From Bryobacterales bacterium (GTDB taxonomy: Bacteria > Acidobacteriota > Terriglobia > Bryobacterales > Bryobacteraceae): DNA of 63,223 bases. Under the pieces are notes generated by a model, which was given only the letters and a program-made list of their open reading frames with translations, was not told the DNA's origin and did not search any database. Positions 1 to 8,375 of this stretch are shown one piece after another. A program made the position numbers and the translations under genes. Each line of letters starts with the position of its first letter. Within the stretch, counting starts at the first letter, position 1. The stretch is taken from positions 1 through 63,223 of the forward strand of contig PMSX01000061.1 of NCBI GenBank assembly GCA_003167495.1, read 5' to 3'.

Positions 1-175
1 TCCGGCAGATCGCCTTGTTGGAGGATCGCCTTTCGAAAATCGACATAGCCCAAGAGTCGATCCACCGGGTCGGGCAAGGCGCGATAAGGCGCTGTCGCGA
101 ACACCTGATCGGCCATTGATGAAAAATGCCCGGCAGCCGACACTGCCAGTTCTTCCTTGCTCCTGAAAAGATCAC
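1..175 (-). pseudogene. TetR/AcrR-family regulator fragment, 5' truncated and running off the window
   Basis: Read on the minus strand, the frame from about 175 to 1 encodes FRSKEELAVSAAGHF followed by SSMADQVFATAPYRALPDP and VDRLLGYVDFRKAIL. The 'FRSKEEL' segment is the end of the helix-turn-helix region of TetR-type repressors, and the rest resembles their ligand-binding domain. Nothing resembling the first half of the DNA-binding domain lies upstream in this frame; instead the upstream DNA reads as a sulfatase in a different frame. The gene is therefore 5' truncated by a junction near 165-175, and its 3' end lies outside the window. The family call rests on my recognition of the motif. A chimeric assembly join could give the same picture. 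Confidence 0.6.
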
Positions 176-433
176 AGATTCTTCGGCGAAGCGGTTGAGA
201 TAGGGAGTTTGTACCCACTCGCTGCCATAAGCAGCAAGGTTGTCTGCTCGAAAGGTATCCGATACGAGGACAATCAGGTTCAAATTGTTTCCACGTTGCT
301 GGGGCGGACGCCCCCAATGAGATCCGCTTTCTGAAGCTGAGGGCAGCGCTGCCGACGCCGGGTTTGGGGCGGTTCCGGCCAAACCAGCCAATGCGGCAGT
401 TTTCAATAAATCACGTCGGCTACTATTGCTCAT
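170..433 (-). pseudogene. Tat-exported sulfatase, N-terminal fragment only
   Basis: The frame starts at ATG 433 behind a good ribosome binding site (AGAAGGAGA). Residues 5-20 (SRRDLLKTAALAGLAG) form a twin-arginine signal peptide. Residues near 49-75 (NLNLIVLVSDTFRADNLAAY, then GSEWVQTPYLNRFAEES) match the start of sulfatase/alkaline-phosphatase-like enzymes, whose first metal-binding Asp sits in 'SDTFRADN'. The expected continuation with the formylglycine Cys/Ser motif is absent: from about 170 the frame becomes unconvincing, while a neighbouring frame encodes part of a TetR regulator. This is a truncated, fused gene or a join artefact. The frame stays open to the window edge, so a chimeric product could in principle be made. 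Confidence 0.6.
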
Positions 434-697
434 CTGTTCTCCTTCTGACAAAGAGATGGGTCGGCCCTTTAGAAAGCAGGCGCGGACCAAACTCAGGAAT
501 TGCAAAGCTCTGCTTTGTTTATCGACTATAAACAGTAATATTAGTATTTGTCAATAGAGATAATATAGAATGTCGGCAAAGTCAGAATGGCCAACAATGG
601 TGTCTGACCCCTTTTCGGGGTACGATACTTTTGGCACTAACGCGCGAGGGCTGTCCTCCCCGCGGCTGGGCTCTTTTGACGTACCCTTCGCGCAGCG
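434..697. other. Intergenic region between divergent genes
   Basis: Apart from the minus-strand promoter and palindrome at 517-554, it holds a short hairpin, ACCCC/GGGGT around TTTTC, near 606-621. I see no clear promoter for the histidine kinase to the right and no RNA gene. Confidence 0.4.
509..560 (-). promoter_or_regulatory. Sigma-70-like promoter with a palindromic operator over the -10
   Basis: On the minus strand TTGACA (554..549) is followed after 17-18 bases by TTATAG/TATAGT (531..525), a near-consensus promoter firing toward the ATG at 433. The perfect inverted repeat GTTTATAGTCGATAAAC (517..533, 6-bp arms, 5-bp centre) overlaps the -10. A palindrome at this place is typical of a repressor operator, and a TetR fragment lies just downstream, so autoregulation of that locus is a reasonable inference. 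Confidence 0.5.
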
Positions 698-736
698 GTG
701 CGCTTGCGGCGGCGGCGTTGTGTTGAGATCGGATCA

Positions 737-2200
737 GTGAGTATCCAATTAAAATGGCCGAGGCGCCTGGGAACCCGGCTCACCCTTTCCTATATTTTGC
801 TGCTTGCCGGAACCACGCTTGTCTTCACAGCCGGGACAGCGGCCGTTGTGTTCTTTCAGATGCGCGCGCAACTGGCGCATTTTGCGGTGCAGGATATTGA
901 GACCGTAGAGGGGCTTCTTTCGTTCACCGCTGACGGCAAATTGAAAGTTCGCGACGATTACCACAACCATCCGGAATCGAAGCAGATCCTGGAGCACTTC
1001 CTGGAAGTTTTGGCACCAGACGGAGGCGTCCTCTATCGAAACGACCGCCTTACAAACCGGAGTCTGGGCGCGGCTCTCCTGCCTGGCGAGGGCATTGGTG
1101 GATACTCCCAACGTTCAGGGACACTGTCCGATGGAACGCGAGTCGTCATTGTAAGCCGTCGCCACACTCTTGCTGGGCGTTCTTTGTTGATTCGCCTGGC
1201 GCACAGCGAGGAGCCGGTATTTCATGCGCTCGAACAGTTCCTGGCAGCGGCCGCACTATTGTTTCCACTGGTGATGGGCGCTGCTGCCCTGGCTGGCTAT
1301 CGCATGTCCCGCCGCATCCTGCAACCGGTGCAAAATATGGCGAGCCGCGCCGGTGAAATCACGTCGAGCCGCCTGCATGAACGGCTTCCCGTGAACGGCA
1401 CGGGCGACGAACTCGATCACTTGGCAGAAGTGTTCAACCAGACACTTACTCGCCTGGATGAATCTTTCCGCCAATTGAAACAGTTCACCTCCGATGCCTC
1501 CCACGAACTCCGGACGCCCCTCGCCTCCCTTCGCAGTGTCGGTGAAGTGGGCTTGGCCGGCAACGGCACACGCGAGGAGTACCGCGAATTAATCGGCAGC
1601 ATGCTCGAAGAGGTGAACCGCCTAACTCATTTGGTGGATGAGCTCTTGATGATTTCGCGCGGCGACGCCGGAGCGATCCGCCTCAACTATTCCGCTGTCG
1701 ACGTTTTTGATCTGGCGCGGGAAACCATCGCCCTGTTGGAGCCACTCGCCGAAGAGAAGAAGCAGCGGCTGGTTTTAGCAGGCGATCAGGACGCCATCAT
1801 CAATGCTGATCCGGTGTTTCTCCGCCAGGCACTCATCAACATTCTGCACAACGCCATCAAGTATTCACCTTCGGGTGCTACCACTTCACTACGCGTCGCG
1901 AAAGAGACTTCGCAGTCCGTTGTTATCTCCGTGCAAGATGCCGGGCCGGGAATCGCGCCCGAGCACACCCCCCGTATTTTTGATCGCTTCTACCGCGTGG
2001 ATCAGGGCCGTTCCCGCGACGCCGGAGGATTCGGACTTGGACTATCGATTGCTCAATGGGCTGTCGAAGCGCATCATGGTTCGATTAGCGTATCGAGTGC
2101 TCGCGGCGAAGGTACTACGTTTCGAATCACTCTGCCTGTTTTCCTGGAACCGAAGCCAATAGAGACGCCAAAGCTTTCGGCCACACAGAAGCCCATCTAG
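737..2200 (+). CDS. Heavy-metal-type sensor histidine kinase (CusS/CzcS-like)
   Basis: Membrane sensor kinase of an OmpR-type two-component system. The layout is classical: a first membrane segment soon after the start, a periplasmic loop of about 130 residues, a second membrane segment, a HAMP domain, a HisKA domain with SDASHELRTPL whose His is encoded at 1502-1504, and an ATPase domain with N box (NILHNAIKYSPSG), G1 box (DAGPGI) and G2 box (GFGLGLSIA). The frame opens with a GTG at 698, but 698-736 would add an Arg-rich leader; the GTG at 737 (SIQLKWPRRLGTRLTLSY) gives the usual N-terminus. Its stop overlaps the convergent peroxidase gene by 4 bases. No regulator is adjacent; the one at 5774-6454, beside the RND operon, is the likely partner. 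Confidence 0.85.
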   Translation: MSIQLKWPRRLGTRLTLSYILLLAGTTLVFTAGTAAVVFFQMRAQLAHFAVQDIETVEGLLSFTADGKLKVRDDYHNHPESKQILEHFLEVLAPDGGVLYRNDRLTNRSLGAALLPGEGIGGYSQRSGTLSDGTRVVIVSRRHTLAGRSLLIRLAHSEEPVFHALEQFLAAAALLFPLVMGAAALAGYRMSRRILQPVQNMASRAGEITSSRLHERLPVNGTGDELDHLAEVFNQTLTRLDESFRQLKQFTSDASHELRTPLASLRSVGEVGLAGNGTREEYRELIGSMLEEVNRLTHLVDELLMISRGDAGAIRLNYSAVDVFDLARETIALLEPLAEEKKQRLVLAGDQDAIINADPVFLRQALINILHNAIKYSPSGATTSLRVAKETSQSVVISVQDAGPGIAPEHTPRIFDRFYRVDQGRSRDAGGFGLGLSIAQWAVEAHHGSISVSSARGEGTTFRITLPVFLEPKPIETPKLSATQKPI

Positions 2201-3366
2201 TGTGTGGCTTGAAAGCGATCGGTCAGCGTGCCGAGGAAGGCAACAATGTCGTCGATGTCTTGATCGGTCAGCACGGGAGGACTACCGACAGTCCTCCCAA
2301 ACGGTGTCTCCGTGTCCACATTGCCGCGGTATTGGAGGGGTAAATCGTCGAACTTGTTCGGACTGGAGTCACGGTTGACATAGAACTTGACGGCCTCTTT
2401 GAGAGAGTGAACAACGCCATTGTGAAAGAAGACTCGGCGCCTCGCAACATTGCGAAGCGATGGCGTCATAAAACGACCGCAGTATTCACCTCTATTTGAA
2501 AGATCGGTACGCACAGGCCCGCACATCCCTAGGTCATACCAATTGGCATTGGCATTGGCCGGAATGTCAACGTTGCGCGGAACGCCCAATGCTACCAACC
2601 CATAATCGGTGAATTGGGGAGGCGTGCCGTTCACGCCTCGCTTCGCAGTGTGGCAGCGCGCACAGTTGCCCTTATCAGGATCGGTAAAAAGCTTTAGGCC
2701 GCGCGATTCGGCGCTGGTCAAATTGGCTCTGCCCGCGAGCCACAAATCGTATTTGCTGTCATACGGATAGAATTCCCGATAGTTTTCCTCCCACGATTCG
2801 AATGCTTCGAGGATGGTTTCAAAGAGGCGTTTAGTATCAGGGCCGGCACTCAGTTTCATCAGGTCTTCCGAGTAAGTCGCCTTAAGCGTCTTCGCCACTA
2901 CACTTGCTTCGCTAGGGTTCGCCATCTCAAAGGGCGACAGAAGCGGAATACGTGCTTGTTGGCGGCCGCGATCGACTCGGCCATCCCAAGTTAGCCCGCC
3001 AGTAGGACCGTTGTCGACACTATCAGCGCCCGTGGTCTCTTCCTCAAATCCGTGTTCAGTGAACTGGGGCGTTGCTTGCAAGTAGCGCAAAGATGGCACC
3101 GCGCGGATGCCGCTTTGACGGCCACTCACACCACCAAGTTGCACTGCAAGCGCGTTCGGAGGACCATAGGCGAAAGCCGGATCATGACAGGACGCACAGG
3201 ACAGCTTGCCGGAAGCGGACAGAGAAGAGTCGAAGAACATCTGCCGGCCCAGTGATTCAAGCGTTTGTGCTCGGCGGACAGCTTGGGATCGATCATTTAT
3301 GTTCGCCTGAGCGAAAGATTGCAAGGCGAGACAGGTGTAGAGCAGAAGCGCACGGCCCGATCCCAT
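2197..3366 (-). CDS. Dihaem cytochrome c peroxidase / MauG-family protein
   Basis: A secreted protein of 389 residues with a signal peptide (residues 1-20) and two c-type haem motifs: CASCH at residues 57-61 and CARCH in the second half. This is the two-domain arrangement of bacterial dihaem peroxidases and MauG-like proteins, which reduce H2O2 in the periplasm or oxidise other substrates. Which of the two it is cannot be told from the sequence. The start ATG at 3366 has only a weak ribosome binding site. It is transcribed divergently from the phosphoesterase at 3390, leaving 23 bases between the starts. Confidence 0.85.
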   Translation of the reverse strand: MGSGRALLLYTCLALQSFAQANINDRSQAVRRAQTLESLGRQMFFDSSLSASGKLSCASCHDPAFAYGPPNALAVQLGGVSGRQSGIRAVPSLRYLQATPQFTEHGFEEETTGADSVDNGPTGGLTWDGRVDRGRQQARIPLLSPFEMANPSEASVVAKTLKATYSEDLMKLSAGPDTKRLFETILEAFESWEENYREFYPYDSKYDLWLAGRANLTSAESRGLKLFTDPDKGNCARCHTAKRGVNGTPPQFTDYGLVALGVPRNVDIPANANANWYDLGMCGPVRTDLSNRGEYCGRFMTPSLRNVARRRVFFHNGVVHSLKEAVKFYVNRDSSPNKFDDLPLQYRGNVDTETPFGRTVGSPPVLTDQDIDDIVAFLGTLTDRFQATH

Positions 3367-3389
3367 GTAAGTAATGGTATTAAGTCTAA

Positions 3390-4898
3390 ATGAGAATTTC
3401 TCTATGCCTAGCGGCCGCTGTGCTCGGGGGGACGGCCCTCTCCCAGACGCCGCACAGCCTGAAGCGTATCCACAACGTTGTTGTCATTTACGCTGAAAAT
3501 CGCAGCTTTGACGTCTTGTACAGTTCCTTTCCCGGAGCAAACGGGCTGAACGAGGCAAACGCAACAGAGTACCGGCAGCTAGACCGCAATGGACAAGCGT
3601 TCCAGGAACTGCCGCCGATTTGGAACGGACTTACTGCTGCAGGTGTCACCCCTCCAGTTACGCAAGCGCAAACGGCGCATCTTCCGAATCAGCCCTTTGC
3701 CATTGATGACCCGAATGGTTTTCATATGCCTATGAGCGTGGTGACACGGGATTTATGGCATCGCTTCTATGAAAATCAAATGCAAATTGACGGCGGCAAA
3801 AACGACAAATTTGTGGCTTGGGCGGATTCAGGTGCTCTGACGATGGGCCACTATGACGGTTCGAAGCTGCAGATGTGGAACATCGCCAAGCAGTACACGT
3901 TGGCCGATAACTTCTTCATGGGTGCATTCGGCGGGTCCTATATGAATCACATTTGGCTCGTTTGCGCGTGCGTCGGACAGTATCCGCACGCCGATCAGAA
4001 CCCCGCTAAACCTACAATCGCAGTGGTTGAGGCAGACGGCGTGAGTTTGAAGGTTGCGGCGAATTCTCCACAGTCGGCGGTTGACGGCATCCCCAAATTT
4101 GTAGCCGACGGTAATTTAACGCCCGATTTCTACTCGGTTAATACCATGCAGCCGCCTTACCAGCCCAGCGCTAACAAGCCTGCGCCGGGCGGAGATCCCG
4201 AGTTGGCCGATCCCGCGAATTCGACTACACTTCCACCGCAGACTCAAAAGACAATCGGTGATTTGCTTTCGGCCAAGAGGATTAGTTGGGCCTGGTATGG
4301 TGGGGCTTGGCAGGCGGCACTTTCCGGAAATAACGCTGTGCCGGTACCTAACTTTCAATACCACCACCAGCCGTTCAATTATTTCGCCAGTATGGCTCCA
4401 GGAACTCAGGAGCGCGCAAAACATTTGAAGGACGGTGGACTCGCGGGGGCTGAATTTATCAAGGCGATCGATGCCGGCGCCCTAGAGCAAGTGGTATTTT
4501 ACAAACCACAGGGCAACCTAAACGAACACGCTGGCTATGCGGACGTACAGGCGGGCGACGCCCATATTGCGGACGTTATTTCGCATCTGCAAAAGAGCCC
4601 TCAATGGAGGCATATGGTGATTATTGTTACCTACGACGAGAACGGCGGCTTCTGGGATCACGTAGCGCCGCCGAAGGGAGACCGATGGGGGCCCGGTACG
4701 CGGATTCCGGCCATCATCATTTCACCATTCGCGAAGAAAGGTTACGTTGACCATACCGCGTATGACACGACGTCAATTCTAAGGCTGATTACTAGGCGCT
4801 TTCATCTGCCGGTCCTGCCGGGCATCCAAGAGCGTGACGAAGCCATACGAGCGAACGGACTTCCTCCGCTGGGCGATCTTAGCGGTGCTTTGCAGTAA
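3390..4898 (+). CDS. Secreted phosphoesterase (phospholipase C / acid phosphatase AcpA family)
   Basis: A protein of 502 residues with an N-terminal signal peptide (MRISLCLAAAVLGGTALSQ). The phosphoesterase family marks are clear: VVIYAENRSFD near residue 30, where the 'ENRSFD' motif holds a metal ligand and the nucleophile region, and near the C-terminus VIIVTYDENGGFWDHVAPP and RIPAIIISPFAKKGYVDH. Members hydrolyse phosphomonoesters or phospholipids outside the cytoplasm; the exact substrate is not evident. It lies within a group of secreted oxidoreductase and phosphoesterase genes bracketed by the metal-type kinase and regulator. Confidence 0.88.
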   Translation: MRISLCLAAAVLGGTALSQTPHSLKRIHNVVVIYAENRSFDVLYSSFPGANGLNEANATEYRQLDRNGQAFQELPPIWNGLTAAGVTPPVTQAQTAHLPNQPFAIDDPNGFHMPMSVVTRDLWHRFYENQMQIDGGKNDKFVAWADSGALTMGHYDGSKLQMWNIAKQYTLADNFFMGAFGGSYMNHIWLVCACVGQYPHADQNPAKPTIAVVEADGVSLKVAANSPQSAVDGIPKFVADGNLTPDFYSVNTMQPPYQPSANKPAPGGDPELADPANSTTLPPQTQKTIGDLLSAKRISWAWYGGAWQAALSGNNAVPVPNFQYHHQPFNYFASMAPGTQERAKHLKDGGLAGAEFIKAIDAGALEQVVFYKPQGNLNEHAGYADVQAGDAHIADVISHLQKSPQWRHMVIIVTYDENGGFWDHVAPPKGDRWGPGTRIPAIIISPFAKKGYVDHTAYDTTSILRLITRRFHLPVLPGIQERDEAIRANGLPPLGDLSGALQ

Positions 4899-5113
4899 AC
4901 CGAACGGAGAACTGGCGACGTTCCGCCCCAGGGCTCACATATCAATGCGAACTTCGTTGTGTAGAAAGTGCGCTCTAATCAGCACTCACTAGGGTTCCTT
5001 CGCGATTGCCATTGGGATGACGACGTTCTGTCTGCTTTTGTCAGAAAGACTTCAGGCATTCTTAAGTGGTAGTTCAGCCCTTTTCGCTGCAAAATCAGAT
5101 TGGGCGAGCTTCA
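4899..5113. other. Intergenic region with candidate response-regulator half-sites
   Basis: It contains TTCAG (5051-5055) and TTAAG (5062-5066) spaced 11 bases apart, one helical turn, resembling the pair at 6524-6539. No gene, RNA or clear terminator is seen in the rest. Confidence 0.25.
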
Positions 5114-5686
5114 ATGCGAAGAACAAAATACCAAATACCAACACTTCTGACCGTGGCCTTACTCAGCGTTTGCATATTGGGTGCGAAAGATAAGCATCCA
5201 AAAGAGCAGGATCAGATTGTCATTGAATCTCAGATTCCGAATGCCGACGGGCCCGTGACGCGCTTCGTAGCAACCCGGCACTACGACCGCTCCTACATAT
5301 ACGCCGAGCGCGAAGCTGGGAAGCCGGTAACGCTCATCGACGTGACAAACCCGAGCCACCCACTGATTCTCTCGCAAGCAACTTTTCCAGCTCCGTCGGG
5401 CAATCTGCTAGCCGTTGCAGGAACCGCCGCTCTCGCCGGCGATGCCGCCACCGAGAAAGCAGTGGTACCGCAAACCATCCGAATCATGGATTTCTCAGAT
5501 CCCGCAAAACCGACAGTGAGCAAACAGTTCGACAACGTTACCGCCATTCAGAACGTGTCCGGCGGCTTGATTCTGCTGGCCAATACCGATGGCATTTGGA
5601 TTTTGTCGCAGCATTTTGCCGCAGATCCGGCAGTGGAAAAGAGCTACGCGTACAAGGTCGTTTACGGCGAGAGCATGTATCATTAA
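5114..5686 (+). CDS. Secreted LVIVD-repeat-like protein
   Basis: A protein of 190 residues starting at ATG 5114, which gives a good signal peptide (MRRTKYQIPTLLTVALLSVC...). The frame extends upstream to 5066, but that would bury the signal. Two segments, PVTLIDVTNPSHPLIL and IRIMDFSDPAKPTVSKQF, look like LVIVD repeats, which form beta-propeller blades in surface or periplasmic proteins. The protein is short for a full propeller, so it may oligomerise or be a remnant. No catalytic motif is visible. It ends shortly before a hairpin at 5741-5759. Confidence 0.6.
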   Translation: MRRTKYQIPTLLTVALLSVCILGAKDKHPKEQDQIVIESQIPNADGPVTRFVATRHYDRSYIYAEREAGKPVTLIDVTNPSHPLILSQATFPAPSGNLLAVAGTAALAGDAATEKAVVPQTIRIMDFSDPAKPTVSKQFDNVTAIQNVSGGLILLANTDGIWILSQHFAADPAVEKSYAYKVVYGESMYH

Positions 5687-5740
5687 CGTGGAAATTCACG
5701 GTTTTCGTTATGTCAGCAAAATTCCTGCCGCACGACAGTG

Positions 5741-5759
5741 GGGGCAATCGCCTTGCCCC
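5741..5759. terminator. Hairpin between convergent genes
   Basis: GGGGCAA (5741-5747), a 5-base loop, then TTGCCCC (5753-5759) form a perfect 7-bp stem between two convergent genes. There is no marked T-run on either side, so intrinsic termination is plausible but not certain. Confidence 0.45.
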
Positions 5760-5773
5760 GCTCTGCACTTGAC

Positions 5774-6454
5774 TCAATCCCCGTCACGCAAGACGAGCCC
5801 CAACCCTCTGACTGTGTGAAGAAGCTTTTTCTCAAAGGGGCCGTCAATCTTTCTTCTTAGGCGAGTCAGATGAACGTCAAGAACGTTGTCAAGCGGTGTC
5901 TGACGAGCCACCTCTTTCCAAATCTCTCTTGCGATCATTTCCCTGGAGACCACCCGCCCAACATTGGAAAAGAGATACGCGAGCAGTTCGTATTCCCGCG
6001 TTGTCAACTCTATCGTCTGGCCGGCCCGCGAGACGGAGCACAACCCGAAATCTATTTCCAGATCGGCCAGCTTTTTCCGAAAAGGGCGTTCCTGAGTTCC
6101 ACGGCGCAGCAGCGCCCTGACTCTGGCCAACAGCTCGGGGAAAGCAAATGGTTTTGTAAGGTAATCGTCCGCGCCGGCATCCAATCCCTGTACGCGATCT
6201 TCGATACCGTCTCTCGCGGTCAACAATAAGACTGGGATGGGAATTCGCTGTTGGCGAACAGCGCCTAATATCTCGAACCCATCGCGTCCAGGGAGCATTA
6301 CATCGAGGATGATGAGATCGAATGCCTCCCGGCAGAGAAGAAAGAAACCCTCTTCGCCCGAGTGCACGACCACAACCGTATAGTCATCGCCCTCCAAACC
6401 ACCTTTTACGGCGCTGGCCAGTTTCGGTTCATCCTCGATCACCAGAATTCGCAC
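5774..6454 (-). CDS. OmpR/PhoB-family response regulator (CusR/CzcR-like)
   Basis: A transcription factor of 226 residues. The receiver domain (residues 1-115) carries the acidic pair in VIEDEP, the phosphorylated Asp in LIILDVMLPGRDG (about residue 51), and the conserved Lys in YLTKPFAFPELLARV. The C-terminal half is a winged helix with TTREYELLAYLFSNVGRVVSR and LRRKID. It starts 206 bases from, and divergent to, the RND efflux operon, the usual place for a regulator of metal or drug efflux. Its likely kinase is the one at 737-2200, although 3.5 kb of other genes lie between; this pairing is inferred. Confidence 0.88.
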   Translation of the reverse strand: MRILVIEDEPKLASAVKGGLEGDDYTVVVVHSGEEGFFLLCREAFDLIILDVMLPGRDGFEILGAVRQQRIPIPVLLLTARDGIEDRVQGLDAGADDYLTKPFAFPELLARVRALLRRGTQERPFRKKLADLEIDFGLCSVSRAGQTIELTTREYELLAYLFSNVGRVVSREMIAREIWKEVARQTPLDNVLDVHLTRLRRKIDGPFEKKLLHTVRGLGLVLRDGD

Positions 6455-6660
6455 TACTTTAAATTTATCCGCAACCCATGGTTCTGAGAACTGAAAATTA
6501 CCTTAAGTCTTGAGCAGAAAACATTCAGGAAAACTTCAGTTGTGAGGCTCGGGTTCAAACGTCCATACTCATAGGCTGAAGAGCTGATTGCAAAGCTTGC
6601 GTTAGAATCCAGGCTCCTTAATTGGACCAGATCATCAATAGGAACAAGGACTTGTTGCGT
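6455..6660. promoter_or_regulatory. Divergent regulatory region with a TTCAG direct repeat
   Basis: The region between the response regulator and the efflux operon holds TTCAG at 6524-6528 and again at 6535-6539, spaced 11 bases start to start, the spacing expected for a tandemly bound OmpR-type dimer. A similar pair occurs at 5051-5066. No clear -35/-10 pair was identified. Confidence 0.35.
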
Positions 6661-7008
6661 ATGTTAACACCCGGTCCAGCGAGAAAAGTGACCATTCATC
6701 TCAACGATGACACGGGCGCAGGTAGCGATTTCATTTACGAACAAGTGTTCGCTTTTCTCTTTGCGCGCGGCGTAGCCGGAGCCACATTATTGCGGCCGCA
6801 GGAAGGTTTTGGCGAACATCATCACAGGCACAGTCAGGAAGGACATGGAGCTGAGCGCCGGCACCTTCCTGTTCAGATCCAGTTTGTTGAGAAGGCAGAA
6901 ATCGTCGATGAGTTGCTCCCCTCGCTGTGTGACCTTGTTTCAGACGGCGTAATAGAAATGCACGACACCGTAATTCTGAAAGCTGCCAGACAGGAGACAG
7001 CGTTCTAA
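6661..7008 (+). CDS. DUF190 (PII-like) protein
   Basis: A small cytoplasmic protein of 115 residues. The segment MLTPGPARKVTIHLNDDTG, the later RGVAGATLLRPQEGFG and the C-terminal LPVQIQFVEKAEIVDELLP are characteristic of the DUF190 family, which has a PII-like ferredoxin fold and is thought to be regulatory. A frame opens at TTG 6622, but ATG 6661 has an AAGGA-type site upstream and gives the usual N-terminus. A His-rich insert (GEHHHRHSQEGHG) sits where the PII T-loop would be and might bind metal, which would fit the efflux context; that is inference. TolC begins 1 base after its stop. Confidence 0.8.
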   Translation: MLTPGPARKVTIHLNDDTGAGSDFIYEQVFAFLFARGVAGATLLRPQEGFGEHHHRHSQEGHGAERRHLPVQIQFVEKAEIVDELLPSLCDLVSDGVIEMHDTVILKAARQETAF

Positions 7009-7009
7009 A

Positions 7010-8332
7010 TTGTACGTATCTCTCGCAGCTTTTTTCCTCATGATGGGCGTATCAGGCGTAGCAGGGCAGGTAGCGGGCGCACCGGGTTTGCCGCCTCCCG
7101 CCGCTGGAGTCCCATCCCCATTGACGCTGGGACAAGCCGAAGAAATTGGACTGAGGAATCATCCGAAAATCGGATCTGCAACGCTGGTTGCCCAAGCGGC
7201 AAGCCAAGTAGTATCCGAAACGAAGTCAGCATACTTTCCGACAGTGGTTTCTAATACCACGGGAGCAATTGCCAACACGGGCACAGCTTTAGCCGCGGGA
7301 GCATTGACGACGTCTAGCTTGTCAAACCGATTCGCGTCAGGCGTCAGTCTCGTGCAACTAGTCACGGACTTCGGCCGCATCCGAAGCCTTACCAGTTCAG
7401 CGAAGTTGCGTCTTCAGGCCGAGAGTGAGAATGTAATCAACGTTCGGGCTCAAATCGTGCTGGCGGTACGAAGCGCGTACTACGGCGTGCTAGGCGCCGA
7501 TGCCGTTCTACGAGTCGCGCAGGCCGCGCTGGCCAACCGCCAGTTACTCCTCCGGCAGATCACCGCATTGAGCCAGAGCGCGCTGAGATCCACCTTAGAT
7601 GTGAGTTTCGCGCAAGTGCTGGTATCGGAAGCGCAGCTCGCCGTTTATCAGGCAGAGAACAGCGGCGAAGAAGCGCGGGCACAATTGGCCGAATCAATGG
7701 GCTTCGAACAGTCCCAAAATTTCACTCTTGTCGATCAAGATCTCCCGGGCCCACTGAATCCAGATCTGCATGGGCTGATAGGTGAAGCGCTGGGGAAGCG
7801 TCCCGATCTGGTGGAACGTGAGAAAAGCCGGGATGCCGCCTATAAGTTTGCCGAGGCGGAGAGGAAATTGGCATATCCTACCGTCAGCATGGCGGCCACC
7901 GCTGGTGTCATTCCGGAGCGCGACCATACATTGCCACACGACAACTATGAAGCCGCGGGGGTCAATCTCAGTATTCCCGTCTTCAACGGCGGCCTGTTCG
8001 CTGCGCGCCACTCTGAAGCGCTGCTCAAGGCGAGGGCTGCCGACAAGGACGTGCAGGATTACTCACTGCAAGTGACGCGCGACGTTCAGACCGCATGGTA
8101 CGAAGCTAATAATTCCTTCCGCAGACTCACCGTCACAAGTCAGTTGGTCGATCAGACAAACCAAGCGTTACGGCTGGCGCAGGCTCGTTACGATGCGGGT
8201 CTTGGAAGCATTGTTGAACTGAATCAAGCCCAGTTAAGTCAGATCGGAGCGCAAATCGACGCGGCTGCCGCGAAATACGACTACTTGAACCGCAGGACTC
8301 AGCTCGACTATTCGATTGGCAACTATCGGTAA
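7010..8332 (+). CDS. TolC-family outer-membrane efflux protein
   Basis: A protein of 440 residues with an N-terminal signal sequence (residues 1-19) and the TolC/OEP domain duplication, long Ala/Gln/Glu-rich helices with NQALRLAQARYDAGLGSIVE near the C-terminus. It would form the outer-membrane channel of the tripartite pump whose adaptor and RND pump follow. The only upstream start is TTG at 7010, 1 base after the DUF190 stop; an AGGAG lies about 12 bases upstream. In-frame ATGs further in would cut into the signal sequence. Translational coupling is likely. Confidence 0.9.
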   Translation: MYVSLAAFFLMMGVSGVAGQVAGAPGLPPPAAGVPSPLTLGQAEEIGLRNHPKIGSATLVAQAASQVVSETKSAYFPTVVSNTTGAIANTGTALAAGALTTSSLSNRFASGVSLVQLVTDFGRIRSLTSSAKLRLQAESENVINVRAQIVLAVRSAYYGVLGADAVLRVAQAALANRQLLLRQITALSQSALRSTLDVSFAQVLVSEAQLAVYQAENSGEEARAQLAESMGFEQSQNFTLVDQDLPGPLNPDLHGLIGEALGKRPDLVEREKSRDAAYKFAEAERKLAYPTVSMAATAGVIPERDHTLPHDNYEAAGVNLSIPVFNGGLFAARHSEALLKARAADKDVQDYSLQVTRDVQTAWYEANNSFRRLTVTSQLVDQTNQALRLAQARYDAGLGSIVELNQAQLSQIGAQIDAAAAKYDYLNRRTQLDYSIGNYR

Positions 8333-8375
8333 TAGTAAGCCGGACACATTGCAATGAATGGAGATCAAAACTGAC

